DNA from: Cyanobium sp. Cruz-8D1
GTDB lineage: Bacteria > Cyanobacteriota > Cyanobacteriia > PCC-6307 > Cyanobiaceae
DNA: 64,000 bases
Direction: 5' to 3'
NCBI RefSeq assembly: GCF_024345975.1
Contig: NZ_JAGQCD010000011.1
Span: 1 to 64,000 of the forward strand
Part shown: positions 35,517 through 48,810 of the stretch, piece after piece
Numbering within the stretch: position 1 is the first letter of the stretch
Layout: each line of letters begins with the position of its first letter
Notes under the pieces: model-generated
The model's database searches: none
What the model was told of the DNA's origin: nothing
Seen by the model: the letters and a program-made list of their open reading frames with translations, nothing else
Position numbers and translations under genes: made by a program

Positions 35517-37610
35517 TCAGTCGATCCTCAGGTCGATGGTGTGGTCGCTGGGGCACTGGCGCCCCTGCCAGGCGGGCGCGCCGGGAACCGGTCCGGGCGC
35601 CGGCACCGGGCAGGGTTCAAAGCGGTGGCCCTCAGGATGCAAACGGAAACCAACATCCCCGCCAGGTGTGCGCAGCACAAGCTCCAGCGGCATGTGCGGC
35701 TCGATCGCTGGATGCAGGCAGGGGTAGAGCCGCTGGAAGCGAAAGCGCACCGCCAGCACCGGGGGCTCTGCCTCGCCGGCGGGCTCCAGGGGCAGGGGCC
35801 GGCCGTTCACCAGCAGCTGGCAGTCGCGGCGGAACACCGGGTTGGCCACCACCTCGAAGCGGCGCAGGGAGCCGTCGATGAACCGGCTGGTGAAGCCCCC
35901 CTGCACCGGGGTGTCGCAGATCAGGGGCCAGGGCTCGGGGGCGGGTCGCAGTTCCAGGGTCGCTGCCGTCTCAGCGGATCCCGACGGGCCCTGCCAACGC
36001 AGCAGGGGCGGGAAGCGCCACTCCCAGATGGCACGGAACGGCGCTGGATCCAGCGCCAGGCCATCCGCCGCCAGGTCGGCCAGGATGCCCTCCAGATCAG
36101 CCCACAGCTGGCTGGGTAGCAGCTGGCGGTCGTGCAGGGTGGAGCCCCAGTCGTGCAGCCGGCTGGGGCGGTGGCGGGGCTCCAGCAGGTGGGCCGCCAG
36201 GGCGCTCCACAGCAGGGCGATGGTGCTGCTCCATGCCATGTGGGGCAGGCTTTCCAGCGCCCGGAACTCCACCAGGCCCAGGCAGCCGGCCGGGGCGCCG
36301 GGGTTCCAGAACTTGTCGAAGCTGATTTCGCTGCGATGGTTGTTGCCGCTGCGGTCGGCGTGGAGGTGGCGCAGCGTTTCGCCGATCAGGCCCCGACAGT
36401 CGCCGAAGGGTTCGCCCGAAGGCTGACCCTCCGCCTGCTCGATGGCGCGGTAGGCCAGCTCCAGGTCGAAGCACTCGCCGATCGCCTCATCGGGCCGCGG
36501 CGACTGGGACGAAGGGCCCACCCCGGGGCCGCAGAACAGATAGGCCAGCGACGGGTGCCGTTGCCAGTAGCGCAGGATTCCCGTGAGCCAGGCCGGCCGG
36601 GAGAAGAAGGGATGGTGCGCCAGATCGGGGCCGCCCCAGAGCAGGTGGTTGCCGCCGCCGGTACCCTCCTGGCGGCCATCGCCCAGGTCCTTCCAGCTGC
36701 GCAGTCCGACGCGCTCGCCGACCTCCTCCAGACGCTGCAGCCACTGGTGGTATTCCAGCCAGCTGTGGCAGACGGGCAGGTTGATCTCCAGCACGCCCGG
36801 ATCGGCCGTGAGGCCCAGCACCTGCCAGCGCTCGCCGGCATCGAAGGGCAGGACGCCGCTGAGCCGTGGCGCCGCCAGGTCGCCCAGACTGTCGGCCACC
36901 GCCTGCAGCAACAGGCGCAGGGGTTCGCGCTCCAGGGGCGGCAGGAACAGTTCCCAGCCGTCAGGATCGATCTCCAGGGTAAGCACCTGGCGCGGCACGT
37001 CCTCGGGCAGGTGCTCCAGGGGCAGGCGCAGGCCGGCCGGACCGGGGGCACCGGTCAGCTCCCTCAGGCCGTCGTCCAGGGGCCAGGGCGCCACCTTCCA
37101 TTCCACCGGCGCCCCCTCGGCCGCCGTCTCCGCCGGTGCGGCGCTCAGGGGGGCCGCCCAGGCCCGCCGCTCGGGATCGAGCGGATCCCGCAGCAGCACG
37201 GGCTGGAGGGTGAGGCCCAGGAGCCCGCCCAGGCGCTCCAGCCAGGCCGGGCCGTCGCTGGCCTTCAGCGGTGAACCCTCCAGGCCGGGCTGGCAGGGGC
37301 CGGGCCAGCGGACCGGCGCCGTGCCGTCGTCGCCCAGGAACAGACGCAGGGCCCAGCGGGGATTGACCTCGCCGTCGTAGCGCTTGCCCGGGCAGTAGAG
37401 GAGCGTGCTGCCGCGCCAGATCCGCTGCTGCAGATCCCGGGCCATGGCCCGGGCGATAGGAAGCTTGGTGGGACCATCGGCGGTGACGCTCCACTCGGGT
37501 CCCTCCGGTTCGAGGGGCACCAGGGTGGGCTCACCGCCGAGGGTGAGCTGGATGCCGGCAGCGCGCAGGCGGGACTCGGCCGCCTGCGCCACCCGTTCCA
37601 TCCAGCTCAT
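35517..37610 (-). CDS. DUF2126 (transglutaminase-linked) protein
   Basis: 697 residues of the family that usually forms the C-terminal part of large transglutaminase-like proteins: AGIQLTLGGEPTLVPLEPEG near the start, LLYCPGKRYDGEVNPRWALR, GGNHLLWGGPDLAHHPFFSR (about residue 320), SEISFDKFWNPGAPAGCLGL, VEFRALESLPHMAWSS and GWLGVR-type ending replaced by FVLRTPGGDVGFRLHPEGH. Function unproven; it co-occurs with an ATP-grasp, alpha-E protein and a transglutaminase in many bacteria. Here it is a stand-alone gene, separated from those three by glgP, all on the same strand. Confidence 0.85.
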   Translation of the reverse strand: MSWMERVAQAAESRLRAAGIQLTLGGEPTLVPLEPEGPEWSVTADGPTKLPIARAMARDLQQRIWRGSTLLYCPGKRYDGEVNPRWALRLFLGDDGTAPVRWPGPCQPGLEGSPLKASDGPAWLERLGGLLGLTLQPVLLRDPLDPERRAWAAPLSAAPAETAAEGAPVEWKVAPWPLDDGLRELTGAPGPAGLRLPLEHLPEDVPRQVLTLEIDPDGWELFLPPLEREPLRLLLQAVADSLGDLAAPRLSGVLPFDAGERWQVLGLTADPGVLEINLPVCHSWLEYHQWLQRLEEVGERVGLRSWKDLGDGRQEGTGGGNHLLWGGPDLAHHPFFSRPAWLTGILRYWQRHPSLAYLFCGPGVGPSSQSPRPDEAIGECFDLELAYRAIEQAEGQPSGEPFGDCRGLIGETLRHLHADRSGNNHRSEISFDKFWNPGAPAGCLGLVEFRALESLPHMAWSSTIALLWSALAAHLLEPRHRPSRLHDWGSTLHDRQLLPSQLWADLEGILADLAADGLALDPAPFRAIWEWRFPPLLRWQGPSGSAETAATLELRPAPEPWPLICDTPVQGGFTSRFIDGSLRRFEVVANPVFRRDCQLLVNGRPLPLEPAGEAEPPVLAVRFRFQRLYPCLHPAIEPHMPLELVLRTPGGDVGFRLHPEGHRFEPCPVPAPGPVPGAPAWQGRQCPSDHTIDLRID

Positions 37611-37640
37611 GCGGGCCAGCTCATGCGGGTTGGGGGAGGT

Positions 37641-40067
<2,427 letters not shown>

Positions 40068-40173
40068 GGGGGAGATGCCGTGGGTAGCGAGGTGGGACCT
40101 GTCCTGGCCTGGGGAGTGCCGCAGCCGCTGCACCATTGGATACAGGCGGGCGCTCCTTAAGAGTGGCTTCGCT

Positions 40174-41073
40174 TCAGCGCTGCAGCAGCTCGTGTCTGGC
40201 TGTGCCCATGGGAGCGGGCTCCAGCAGCTCCGCCTCGATGGTCCAGTCCAGCTCGCTTTCCACCCCCCCAGGGCCCGAGAAGCTGCCGTTCACCGCCGCC
40301 GTGAGGGTGGGCTTGGAGGAGGTGGCCAAGGTAATGTAGCGGTCGTCGATGGTCCCGGTGCCACTGGGGTCGAAGCCCCGCCAGCCCGCTCCAGGCAGGT
40401 AGACCTCCGCCCAGGCATGCAGGTCGTACTGCTTCGGTGCCGGCTCCACCAGGTGGTAGCCGCTCACAAACCGGGACGGCAGGCCGACACAGCGGCAGGT
40501 CTCGATCATCAGCATCGCCAGGTCGCGGCAGGAGCCGACCCGTTCCTTGAGGGTGCGGCCCGCCGGCCAGGCCGGCCCCACATGCCGCTGGGTGTACTTG
40601 ACCCGGTCCTTGATGATCTCCACCAGCTGTTCGAGGAACATCAGCCCCCGCTGGTCGCTGCCCATCAGCGCCTCCTGGGCCAGATCTACCGCGGCCGGGT
40701 CGTGCTGACCATTGGGCAGCCACCCCCCCAGGGAACCGAGCAGATCGCCGTTGAGATGGCCCACCGGGTAGGGGAGCAGGGGCTCCTGGTCCTCCAGGCA
40801 GGTGGCCAGGGCCGGGGGCGGCTGGGTTTCCACATCGCTGATCGCCAGCACCCGGAAGTGATCGGTGCTGCCCTCGAAGCGGGCCCGCAGGATCTCATCG
40901 CCGCTGGCGGCCACCAGGGGGTACAGCAGGGACGGTTCCGGGCTGATGGCCAGGTGGAAATGGAGCAGACGCTGGAAGCCGTGGCCCCGGGGCTTCAGGC
41001 AGAAACGGTGGGGGCCCAGGAAGACCGGAGCGCTGTAGCGGTAGTTGAAGGTGTGGGTCAGGCGGGCTCGCAT
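40174..41073 (-). CDS. Transglutaminase-like protein
   Basis: 299 residues. N-terminal beta domain (THTFNYRYSAPVFLGPHRFC, typical of bacterial transglutaminase-like proteins) then catalytic core: Cys in RVGSCRDLAMLMIETCRCVG (about residue 182), His in YDLHAWAEVYLPGAGW (about 217) and Asp in RGFDPSGTGT. A cysteine-protease-fold enzyme that could cleave or cross-link amide bonds. Its start overlaps the alpha-E gene end by 16 bases. Same set as the ATP-grasp, so a shared peptide substrate is likely. Confidence 0.9.
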   Translation of the reverse strand: MRARLTHTFNYRYSAPVFLGPHRFCLKPRGHGFQRLLHFHLAISPEPSLLYPLVAASGDEILRARFEGSTDHFRVLAISDVETQPPPALATCLEDQEPLLPYPVGHLNGDLLGSLGGWLPNGQHDPAAVDLAQEALMGSDQRGLMFLEQLVEIIKDRVKYTQRHVGPAWPAGRTLKERVGSCRDLAMLMIETCRCVGLPSRFVSGYHLVEPAPKQYDLHAWAEVYLPGAGWRGFDPSGTGTIDDRYITLATSSKPTLTAAVNGSFSGPGGVESELDWTIEAELLEPAPMGTARHELLQR

Positions 41074-42038
41074 GCCGCCTCCTGACTGGAGGTGCTGCTC
41101 GGGGGGGCGATGAAGTAGCGCGCTTCAATCAAGGCATGCAGACGGTTGAGATCCGACTGGAAGTTATCGATGGCCTCATGCAATCCCGTGGCCACGAGTT
41201 CATCAATTCTAGTGAAACTCCAATGGGCCAGGGTGAGCCCGATCAGGCATTCCAGGTCGTCGGCGGGCTGGGGCACCGAGCTGCCGCGGATGATCCGCAG
41301 CGTGTCACTGATCCGCTCCAGGCAGTAACGCACCGAGCGGGGAAAGATCGGATCCAGCAGCAGGAAGGCGGCCACCGCCTTGGGTTCGATGGCCTGCTGG
41401 CTCGACTGCCGGAACATCTGGTAGGCCCCCGCTGAGCGCAGCAGGGAAATCCACTGCAGCTCATCCAGCACCCCGCCCACCTCCTCGGTCGAAGGCAGCA
41501 GCAGGAAATACTTGACGTCCAGGATCCGGGTGGTCTTGTCGGCCCGCTCCAGCAGCCGCCCCAGGCGACTGAACTGCCAGGAGAGGTCCCGGCTGAGGGT
41601 AGCGTCGGTGATTCCGTAGAAGAGCTGGCAGGCGCGTCGGATCTCCCGCAGCTGCTCCTGGGGTGGCTGCGTCCAGAAGGACTCTTCCTGCAGCGTCCAG
41701 TAGATGTCGTTGATCTGCTCCCACATCTCCGTGGTGATCACCTCACGGATCTGCCGGGCGTTTTCCCGGGCATTGCTGATGCAGTTGAGAACACTGCTGG
41801 GGTTGTCGGCCTCCCGCACCAGGAAATGGATCACGGCCTCGGGCGTGACCACCGGACAGAGCTTGTCGAAGAGCTTGCGGTCGCCGCTGGCCTCGATCAG
41901 GGGTAGCCAGGGTTCGGCGCTGCCGGGGGGGCAGTCGAGGGCCATGGCCTCGCTCACCTCCACGAAGCGGGAAATGTTCTCGGCCCGTTCGACGTTGCGA
42001 TTGATCCAGTAGAGGGAATCGGCAACGCGGCTCAGCAT
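41058..42038 (-). CDS. Alpha-E domain protein (DUF403)
   Basis: 326 residues, almost all helical. Marks of the alpha-E family: MLSRVADSLYWINRNVERAE at the N-terminus, with conserved-looking NIS and RADKTTRILDVKYFLL (about 160-180) and SVRYCLERISDTLRII. The family is invariably linked with circularly permuted ATP-grasp enzymes and transglutaminases and is thought to be part of a peptide synthesis/modification complex; no activity is known. Overlaps the ATP-grasp gene by seven bases and the transglutaminase by 16. Confidence 0.9.
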   Translation of the reverse strand: MLSRVADSLYWINRNVERAENISRFVEVSEAMALDCPPGSAEPWLPLIEASGDRKLFDKLCPVVTPEAVIHFLVREADNPSSVLNCISNARENARQIREVITTEMWEQINDIYWTLQEESFWTQPPQEQLREIRRACQLFYGITDATLSRDLSWQFSRLGRLLERADKTTRILDVKYFLLLPSTEEVGGVLDELQWISLLRSAGAYQMFRQSSQQAIEPKAVAAFLLLDPIFPRSVRYCLERISDTLRIIRGSSVPQPADDLECLIGLTLAHWSFTRIDELVATGLHEAIDNFQSDLNRLHALIEARYFIAPPSSTSSQEAACEPA

Positions 42039-43471
42039 GGGGCTTCATCCACGATCCAGGTGTCCTTGCAGCCGCCGCCCTGGGAGGAATTGACCACCAG
42101 CGAACCGCGCCGCAGGGCGACCCGGGTCAGGCCGCCGGGGCTCACCCAGGCCCCCTTGCCACGCAGCACGTAGGGCCGCAGGTCCACATGGCAGGGGTAG
42201 AGCTCCCCTTCGCTCAGGGAAGGCACGGTGGAGAGTTCCAGGGTCGGCTGGGCGATGTAATTGCGGGGATCCGCCTGGATCTTGACGGCGAACGCATCGA
42301 TCTCCGCCTGGCTCGCATGGGGGCCGATCAGCATGCCGTAGCCGCCGGCTTCCGCCACCGCCTTCACCACCAGCTCCCCGAGGTGCTCCAGCACATAGGC
42401 CTGATCATCGGGCCGCGAGCAGATGTAGGTGGGAACGTTCTCGATGATGGGCTCCTCATCCAGGTAGTAGCGGATCATCTCGCCCACATAGGCGTAGATG
42501 AGCTTGTCGTCGGCCACGCCGGTGCCCGGGGCATTGGCGATGGCCACCCGGCCCGCCCCGTAGGCCCCCATCAGGCCCCTCACCCCCAGCATGGAATCGC
42601 GGCGGAACACGGCCGGGTCGAGGAAGTCGTCGTCGATGCGGCGGTAGATCACATCGACCGCTTCGAGGCCGGCGGTGCTGCGCATCCACACCCGATCCCC
42701 CTCGCAGACCAGGTCACGGCCCTCCACCAGCTGGATACCCATCTGCTGGGCGAGATAGCTGTGCTCGAAGTAGGCGCTGTTGAACACCCCGGGGGTGAGC
42801 AGCACCACCTTGGGGGTGTCGGTCCAGGGAGCCAGTTCCCGCAGAGTCTGCAGCAGGTGGGAGGGGTAGTCGTCGATGGGCTGCACCGTGCGCCCGGCGA
42901 ACAGGCTCGGGAACATGCGCTTCATCACCCGCCGGTTCTCGAGGAAGTAGGCCACCCCCGAGGGGCAGCGCAGGTTGTCCTCCAGCACCCGCCAGGTGCC
43001 GTCGCCGTCGCGCACCAGATCGAGGCCGGAGACGTGGCACCAGCGCCCCAGGGGCGGCTGGAAGCCCTGCATCTGGGGCCGCCAGCCCTGGGAGCTTTCC
43101 ACGTCGGCCCTGGGCACCACGCCGTCGGCCAGGATCTTCTGATCGCCGTACACGTCGGCCAGGAAGCGGTCGCTCGCCTCCAGCCGCTGGATCAGGCCCC
43201 GCTCCAGGCGCTCCCAATCCTGGGCCCCGATCAGGCGGGGCAGGGGATCGAAGGGGAGGATCCGCTCCACACCCTTGCTGCCGGAGTCGTTGAGGCGGAA
43301 GGTGGCCCCCAGCCGCTTCAGCAGCATGCCGGCCGCCTCATGGTTGCGATTCAGCTGGTTGAGTCCCATCTGGCCCAGGGACGACAGCAGCGGCTTCAGG
43401 GTCGCCCGAGGCTCGTCGGTGGAGGTGAAGTACTCGTCATACCCCTGGCTCGGTTTGTACTGACTGAACAT
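42032..43471 (-). CDS. Circularly permuted ATP-grasp protein (DUF404/DUF407)
   Basis: 479 residues. Family blocks: FSQYKPSQGYDEYFTSTDEP start, GQMGLNQLNRNHEAAGMLLK, LPFDPLPRLIGAQDWERLER, GLIQRLEASDRFLADVYGDQ, WRVLEDNLRCPSGVAYFLEN (ATP-grasp EDN), VIYRRIDDDFLDPAVFR, GTGVADDKLIYAYVGEMIRY, and C-terminal RGSLVVNSSQGGGCKDTWIV. Predicted ATP-dependent amide ligase. ATG 43471 starts at the conserved sequence; frame runs on to 43666 with no homology. Head of a gene set ATP-grasp, alpha-E, transglutaminase. Confidence 0.92.
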   Translation of the reverse strand: MFSQYKPSQGYDEYFTSTDEPRATLKPLLSSLGQMGLNQLNRNHEAAGMLLKRLGATFRLNDSGSKGVERILPFDPLPRLIGAQDWERLERGLIQRLEASDRFLADVYGDQKILADGVVPRADVESSQGWRPQMQGFQPPLGRWCHVSGLDLVRDGDGTWRVLEDNLRCPSGVAYFLENRRVMKRMFPSLFAGRTVQPIDDYPSHLLQTLRELAPWTDTPKVVLLTPGVFNSAYFEHSYLAQQMGIQLVEGRDLVCEGDRVWMRSTAGLEAVDVIYRRIDDDFLDPAVFRRDSMLGVRGLMGAYGAGRVAIANAPGTGVADDKLIYAYVGEMIRYYLDEEPIIENVPTYICSRPDDQAYVLEHLGELVVKAVAEAGGYGMLIGPHASQAEIDAFAVKIQADPRNYIAQPTLELSTVPSLSEGELYPCHVDLRPYVLRGKGAWVSPGGLTRVALRRGSLVVNSSQGGGCKDTWIVDEAPC

Positions 43472-43678
43472 TCCAGACCCATCCGCGCCTTTGAATCCTG
43501 CAGTGCCGCCGGGCTGGCCACCCGTTGCCGTTGTTACGGAAATCGGGGGCGCTCTCGACTGGTGGGCTCCGCCAGCCATCGCCGAGCAACCTGCAGGCCC
43601 GATCCGCACCCCTCCTACCGCTCCATAGGAATAGCGTTTTGATAAGTATTGGTCTCGCTGAGACACAGAGGGTTGAGA

Positions 43679-44188
43679 ATGAGCGCAAAGGCAGGAGCCG
43701 CGCCGATGATGACGAATAAGTCCGGGTCCCAGTCCTCAAGCGCGTCAGGCGTCCTGCTGCGGGACCAGGAAAGGGGTGGCGCCCGCCGAGACAAGCGGTC
43801 CTACGCCCGTCACGCGATCGAGAGCTGCCGCACCATCGCCCTCCGGTGCCTGGACGACGATCGCCAGCCCACGGGCCGCTGGTTTCTCGCCGACGTCGCC
43901 GATGTGGGTGTGGGCGGGATGTGCCTGATCGCGTCCGAGGAGCAATCCCTTGAAATCGGGCAATGGCTGCTGATGGATCTGCGCGCCCATCCCGGCTTCG
44001 GCCACATAAGGCTGCAGGCCCAGTTGCGCTGGCTCACCCGGGCCCACTTTGCCCTCACCTTCGGCGTGGCCTTTGAAATGCCCCTGAAGGACGTGCCGGT
44101 GCTGACGGTGGAGAGACGCAGCCTGCGCCGGGATCCGAACAAGGAGGACTGGGCTCTCGAGGAAGAGCGGGCCGTGGCCACCTCCTGA
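43679..44188 (+). CDS. PilZ-domain protein (probable cyclic-di-GMP receptor)
   Basis: 169 residues. The PilZ c-di-GMP motif RxxxR appears as RRDKRSYARH (about residues 35-45) and the second motif as DVADVGVGGMCLIA, close to D/NxSxxG (Ser replaced by Val). The rest (QWLLMDLRAHPGFGHIRLQA, LRWLTRAHFALTFGVAFEMP) fits the six-stranded barrel. N-terminal 30 residues are polar. ATG 43679 is preceded by a weak GAG; 43649 gives 10 more residues. Convergent with ureC with a 15-base gap. Whether it binds the dinucleotide with the altered motif is unknown. Confidence 0.8.
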   Translation: MSAKAGAAPMMTNKSGSQSSSASGVLLRDQERGGARRDKRSYARHAIESCRTIALRCLDDDRQPTGRWFLADVADVGVGGMCLIASEEQSLEIGQWLLMDLRAHPGFGHIRLQAQLRWLTRAHFALTFGVAFEMPLKDVPVLTVERRSLRRDPNKEDWALEEERAVATS

Positions 44189-44203
44189 AGGGGATGGGCG
44201 CCG

Positions 44204-45928
<1,725 letters not shown>

Positions 45929-45934
45929 GGGAGT

Positions 45935-46252
45935 TCAGTCGAGGGGGCCGTTGACCAGACCGTTGAAGCCGAACACACGACGCTCGCCGACGTAGGGCAC
46001 CAGATCCACCTGGCGGGTGTCGCCAGGCTCAAAGCGGATGGCGGTACCGGCCGGGATGTCGAGCCGCAGGCCCCGGGCCGCCTCGCGATCGAAGTGGAGG
46101 GCGTCGTTGGCCTCATGGAAATGGAAGTGGGAGCCCACCTGCACGGGGCGGTCGCCGCTGTTGGACACCGAAAGGCTGGTGACGGGGCGACCGGCGTTGA
46201 GCAGAAGGGTCCCCGGTTCGGGGATCAGCTCGCCGGGGATCAGGGGGGCCAT
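45935..46252 (-). CDS. ureB: Urease beta subunit
   Basis: 105 residues: [20 protein letters not shown] at the start, then the invariant [20 protein letters not shown] and [39 protein letters not shown]. Structural subunit of the urease trimer. Separated from ureA by 22 bases and from ureC by six; the repeated GGGGT tract (46255-46275) lies in the ureA-ureB gap. Confidence 0.97.
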   Translation of the reverse strand: MAPLIPGELIPEPGTLLLNAGRPVTSLSVSNSGDRPVQVGSHFHFHEANDALHFDREAARGLRLDIPAGTAIRFEPGDTRQVDLVPYVGERRVFGFNGLVNGPLD

Positions 46253-46274
46253 GGCGGGGTGGGGTGGGGTGGGG

Positions 46275-46577
46275 TCAGCGGATCGGTGCGTGGAGGGTGA
46301 CGAGCTTGGTGCCGTCGGGAAACATCGCCTCGATCTGAACGTCGACGATCAGCTCGGGCACCCCCTCCATCACCTGCTCCCGGTTCAGCCAGGTGGTGCC
46401 GTCCCGCATCAGTTCGGCCACCGAACGGCCGTCCCGGGCGCCTTCCAGCACCTGGAAACTCAGCCAGGCCACGGCTTCGGGGTAGTTGAGCCGCAGCCCC
46501 CGGTTCATGCGGCGTTCGGCCAGCAGGGCGGCGGTGACGATCAGGAGCTTGTCCTTCTCCTGAGGGGTCAGGTGCAT
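46275..46577 (-). CDS. ureA: Urease gamma subunit
   Basis: 100 residues, standard family length: [60 protein letters not shown] and a C-terminal [20 protein letters not shown]. Small structural subunit of urease. Begins 73 bases after ureD on the minus strand. Confidence 0.97.
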   Translation of the reverse strand: MHLTPQEKDKLLIVTAALLAERRMNRGLRLNYPEAVAWLSFQVLEGARDGRSVAELMRDGTTWLNREQVMEGVPELIVDVQIEAMFPDGTKLVTLHAPIR

Positions 46578-46650
46578 GGGCCCGGCGGCAACCGAACCAT
46601 CCTGTCAGGGACGGGAACGGCCAAGGTTCCTGCCGCACCTTTCTCCGCTC

Positions 46651-47550
46651 TCAGCCCAGCGACTGCTCCTGGAAGGGCCACACCCGCGGGATCAGGGGGG
46701 CGCCCAGCCCCTGGACAGCGCGCAGCCGTGCCCACACCCGGGTGAACCAGCAGCGGGCATCGGCGCTCGTGGCGCCCCGATAGCGGGCGACCAGGCCCTG
46801 GTCGAGGGCTCCGCAGGCCATGCTCCCGCTCAGCCCCTGGCGATCCCTGCGGCAGTCCTCCAGCAGCTGGACCAGCACCTCGCCAGCCAGCGGCTCGGGC
46901 GCGGCCCACACCAGCGAACCGAACACCGGCACGCCGTCCATGCCGTGGGAGCCCTTCAAGCTGGAGCCCCCCAGCTCGATCCGGTCCACCAGCTCCCAGC
47001 GGTCGGGTTCGCTGGCGGTCGCCCCAAGGCGGCGGATCTCCAGCAGGGAGCGCCAGCGCCCCTCCCCCAGGTCCTCCCCGGCCGCCGTCCGGCCCAGCCG
47101 CACCACCTCGCCCCCCAGCCAGCCGGCCCCCGGGGCCAGCGTCACCCGGGCGCGCTGCTCGAACAACCCCCCCGCATAAAGCACCAACTCCTGGGGCAGC
47201 CACTCCAGATCGGCTCCCGCCTCCAGGCTGAACTCCAGATCCTGCCTGGCCCAGCTGCCGGCCGGCGCCCGGCGCGAGCGACCGATCGAGCCATACACCT
47301 TCTGGGCCGCCACGCTGGTGAGCAGGGCCCGGCTGCCGGCCTCCAGGGTGGCGGCGATGCTGAGCCGGTCGCCTCCCACCAGGCCGCCCGCCGTGTGCAG
47401 GATCGGCAGCTCGCAGCGGCCATCGGCCTGCTGGAAGGACCGTTGCACCTTGAGCGGCGAGGTGGTGCCCCCCTGGTGTCGCGTGCCCTGGTCGCCCCGG
47501 GCAAAGCGCAGGTTCGCCGTGCCGCACCAGTCGCTGCCTGTGTCGCCCAT
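46651..47550 (-). CDS. ureD: Urease accessory protein UreD
   Basis: 299 residues: WCGTANLRFARGDQGTRHQG (start block), QRSFQQADGRCELPILHTAG, GGLVGGDRLSIAATLEAGSR, ALLTSVAAQKVYGS, DLEWLPQELVLYAGGLFEQR. UreD forms the scaffold with UreF and UreG for nickel insertion. ATG 47550 chosen because WCGTANLRF must follow it closely; ATG 47616 would overlap the divergent ureE start. With this choice ureD and ureE are divergent with 64 bases between. Confidence 0.93.
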   Translation of the reverse strand: MGDTGSDWCGTANLRFARGDQGTRHQGGTTSPLKVQRSFQQADGRCELPILHTAGGLVGGDRLSIAATLEAGSRALLTSVAAQKVYGSIGRSRRAPAGSWARQDLEFSLEAGADLEWLPQELVLYAGGLFEQRARVTLAPGAGWLGGEVVRLGRTAAGEDLGEGRWRSLLEIRRLGATASEPDRWELVDRIELGGSSLKGSHGMDGVPVFGSLVWAAPEPLAGEVLVQLLEDCRRDRQGLSGSMACGALDQGLVARYRGATSADARCWFTRVWARLRAVQGLGAPLIPRVWPFQEQSLG

Positions 47551-47614
47551 GGGCCTGCGGATGCCTGCTCGAAGGGTCACACTCTGGGGGTGAACTGCCA
47601 CGACGTCAGAGCCC

Positions 47615-48130
47615 ATGGCCGAGAGGGAACCGGAGCCGTTGCTGCTCACCGGCCGGGTGGCTCCGGGCCAGGTCGCCAGGGGCGATGCCGCCGCCACGCC
47701 GTTGCGGCTCGAACTGAGCGCCGATGAACGCACCCGGCTGCGGGGCCATCGCCGCAGCAGCTGCGGCCGCGACCTGCTGCTGCAGCTGCCCCGTGGCGCC
47801 GCTCTGGAGCCGGGCGAATGGCTCGCCGGCCCGGACGGCACGCCCAGGGTGCAGGTGGAGGCCGCCGCCGAGCCCCTGCTGCTGGTGAGCTCAGACCATC
47901 CCCTGGCCCTGCTGCGGGCCGCTTACCACCTGGGCAATCGCCACGTCGCCCTGCAGGTGGGGGAGGGCGGCCTGCGGCTGCTGGATGATCCGGTGCTGGC
48001 GGATCTGCTGCGTCAGCTGGCGGGCCTGCAACTGGAGCGGCGGCTCGAGCCCTTCCTGCCGGAGGCCGGCGCCTACGGCGGCGCCCACGACCACACCCAC
48101 GCCGCCGGGATTGCGGCGCCGCAGCCATGA
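47615..48130 (+). CDS. ureE: Urease accessory protein UreE
   Basis: 171 residues. Metallochaperone for nickel: central HPLALLRAAYHLGNRHVALQ carries the conserved His of the dimer site, and the C-terminus has GGAHDHTHAAG, a short His tail for metal binding. N-terminal domain includes RTRLRGHRRSSCGRDLLLQL. Overlaps ureF by four bases (ATGA). Confidence 0.92.
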   Translation: MAEREPEPLLLTGRVAPGQVARGDAAATPLRLELSADERTRLRGHRRSSCGRDLLLQLPRGAALEPGEWLAGPDGTPRVQVEAAAEPLLLVSSDHPLALLRAAYHLGNRHVALQVGEGGLRLLDDPVLADLLRQLAGLQLERRLEPFLPEAGAYGGAHDHTHAAGIAAPQP

Positions 48131-48810
48131 GCCTCAACCGGCTGCGCCTCTTCCAACTCGTCAGCCCGGCCCTGCCAGTGGGGGCCTTCAGCTATTCCGA
48201 GGGCCTGGAGGTGCTGGTTCAGACGGGCCAGCTGCGGGACGCCACCAGCGTGCGCCGCTGGCTGGAGGCGGAGCTGGACCGCGGCGCCCTGACGATCGAG
48301 GCGGCCAGCCTGGGCCGGCTGATGGACGCCCTTGCCCGCTGGCGTGAGGCACCGGACGGGCCTGCCTGGCAGGAGCTGCTGGAACTGGACGGCTGGCTGC
48401 TGGCCCAGCGGGAGGCGGCCGAGGTGCGGGCCCAGCAACGCCAGATGGGCCGCTCCCTGCTGCAACTGCTGGCGGAGTTGGGCCTGCCCCTGCCGCAAGG
48501 ACGCACGCCGCGGCTGGCCTGGCCGGCGGCCTGGGCCTGGGCGGGCCTGGCCCTGGAGATCGCCCCCCAGGACGTGGTGGAGGCCTACCTCTACGGCTGG
48601 ATTGCCGCCCAGCTCAGCGCCGCCGTGCGGCTGGTGCCCCTGGGCCCCACCGAGTCCCAGCGCTTGCAGCTGGCCCTGGCGGCCGCCATCGCCTCGCGGG
48701 CTGCGGACCTGGTGGACACCGACCCCGAGACCCTCTGGAACGGGGGGGTGGGAGCAGGCCTGGCCCAGCTGGGCCATGGGGAGCTCTACTCGCGGCTGTT
48801 CCGCAGCTGA
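48127..48810 (+). CDS. ureF: Urease accessory protein UreF
   Basis: 227 residues, helical: FQLVSPALPVGAFSYSEGLE (signature near residue 8-27), WLEAELDRGALTIEAASLGR, RAQQRQMGRSLLQLLAELGL, and the C-terminal LRLVPLGPTESQRLQLALAA-like block. Binds the UreD-apourease complex and acts as gatekeeper for UreG. Follows ureE with a four-base overlap and overlaps the next start by one base (TGATG). Confidence 0.93.
   Translation: MSLNRLRLFQLVSPALPVGAFSYSEGLEVLVQTGQLRDATSVRRWLEAELDRGALTIEAASLGRLMDALARWREAPDGPAWQELLELDGWLLAQREAAEVRAQQRQMGRSLLQLLAELGLPLPQGRTPRLAWPAAWAWAGLALEIAPQDVVEAYLYGWIAAQLSAAVRLVPLGPTESQRLQLALAAAIASRAADLVDTDPETLWNGGVGAGLAQLGHGELYSRLFRS

Noticed and set aside
46255-46275. GGGGT tandem repeats between ureA and ureB
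   Set aside because: A short GC-rich tract of four units only; may vary by slippage but is non-coding and I see no function.
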